Part shown: positions 63,831 to 64,000 of the stretch, piece after piece
How positions within the stretch are numbered: the first letter of the stretch is position 1
Layout: the number at the start of each line of letters is the position of its first letter
Assembly (NCBI RefSeq): GCF_024158025.1
Contig: NZ_JAMZEL010000006.1
Span: forward strand, 302,756-366,755
DNA from: Runella salmonicolor
Lineage (GTDB): Bacteria; Bacteroidota; Bacteroidia; Cytophagales; Spirosomataceae
DNA length: 64,000 nt
Reading direction: 5' to 3'
Position numbers and translations under genes: made by a program
The notes under the pieces: generated by a model
What the model saw: only the letters and a program-made list of their open reading frames with translations
Told to the model about the DNA's origin: nothing
Database searches by the model: none

Positions 63831-64000
63831 TCTACATCGCGTTTTCGGAACACTTCATGGTCGCTTGGTTTGTAAAGGGATCAAAACCAAAAGTTGTGGA
63901 GTAACTTAGATTAAGCATATATCTGAGTTAGCCGATACAGGAAGAATTCTACGTTTCTTACCCCTCTGAACTGACTTCTGAACGCTTTGATTTTGGCGTT

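Overview
The window is chromosomal DNA of a member of the Bacteroidota, most likely order Cytophagales (Spirosomataceae/Runella-like; the genus is a guess). The basis is the gene content: TamB next to TsaD, MiaE, LytTR regulators, TPR histidine kinases, MacB/LolD-type ATPases, SusD-free lipoprotein-rich intergenic neighbourhoods, a TAnnTTTG-type promoter, and tRNA genes without an encoded CCA.

Region 1 (1 to about 18,270) is a visibly AT-rich integrated island that ends exactly at the 3' end of a tRNA-Met gene. It carries a RepA-like ATPase, a type I restriction-modification operon (hsdM, an inserted PD-(D/E)XK nuclease gene, hsdS, hsdR), an unrecognised two-gene unit (phospholipase-D-like membrane protein plus a VWA-like lipoprotein), a 170-bp MITE-like element, small orphan genes, and a recombination-type block (116-aa protein, Sak4-like ATPase, DUF3871 protein) next to the tRNA. 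Its intergenic spaces hold a family of CCAACCAAAA hairpins alternating with CCTTATACAG motifs. No integrase is visible, so the element continues beyond the left edge.

Region 2 (18,276 to 18,740) is the tRNA-Met gene, a GIY-YIG endonuclease gene, and a second, hairpin-interrupted copy of the tRNA 5' half.

Region 3 (18,900 to 62,950) is GC-richer core genome. It holds an alpha-glucan phosphorylase homologue lacking the PLP lysine; a TetR-controlled efflux operon (TetR, TolC, HlyD, two ABC ATPases, two permeases) with two matching palindromic operators; a GT39-like membrane glycosyltransferase with an in-frame palindromic repeat insertion; a PAP2 phosphatase; and a TPP-riboswitch operon of four genes (SAM methyltransferase, AIR-synthase-like protein, diverged ThiE-like protein, Trm112-like zinc protein). 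It continues with a YCF48-like propeller, an S41 protease, a LolD-type ATPase, a beta-lactamase-fold protein, a TPR membrane protein, TamB, TsaD, a large hybrid histidine kinase, sugar oxidoreductase and SMP-30 genes, a LytTR regulator and TPR histidine kinase pair, a lipocalin-like lipoprotein, a threonine/serine dehydratase and MiaE.

Region 4 (63,200 to 63,900) is a graveyard of insertion-sequence remnants (IS3 orfA, IS630). The most unusual items are the TPP-controlled operon, the PLD/VWA unit, and the tRNA/GIY-YIG duplication.
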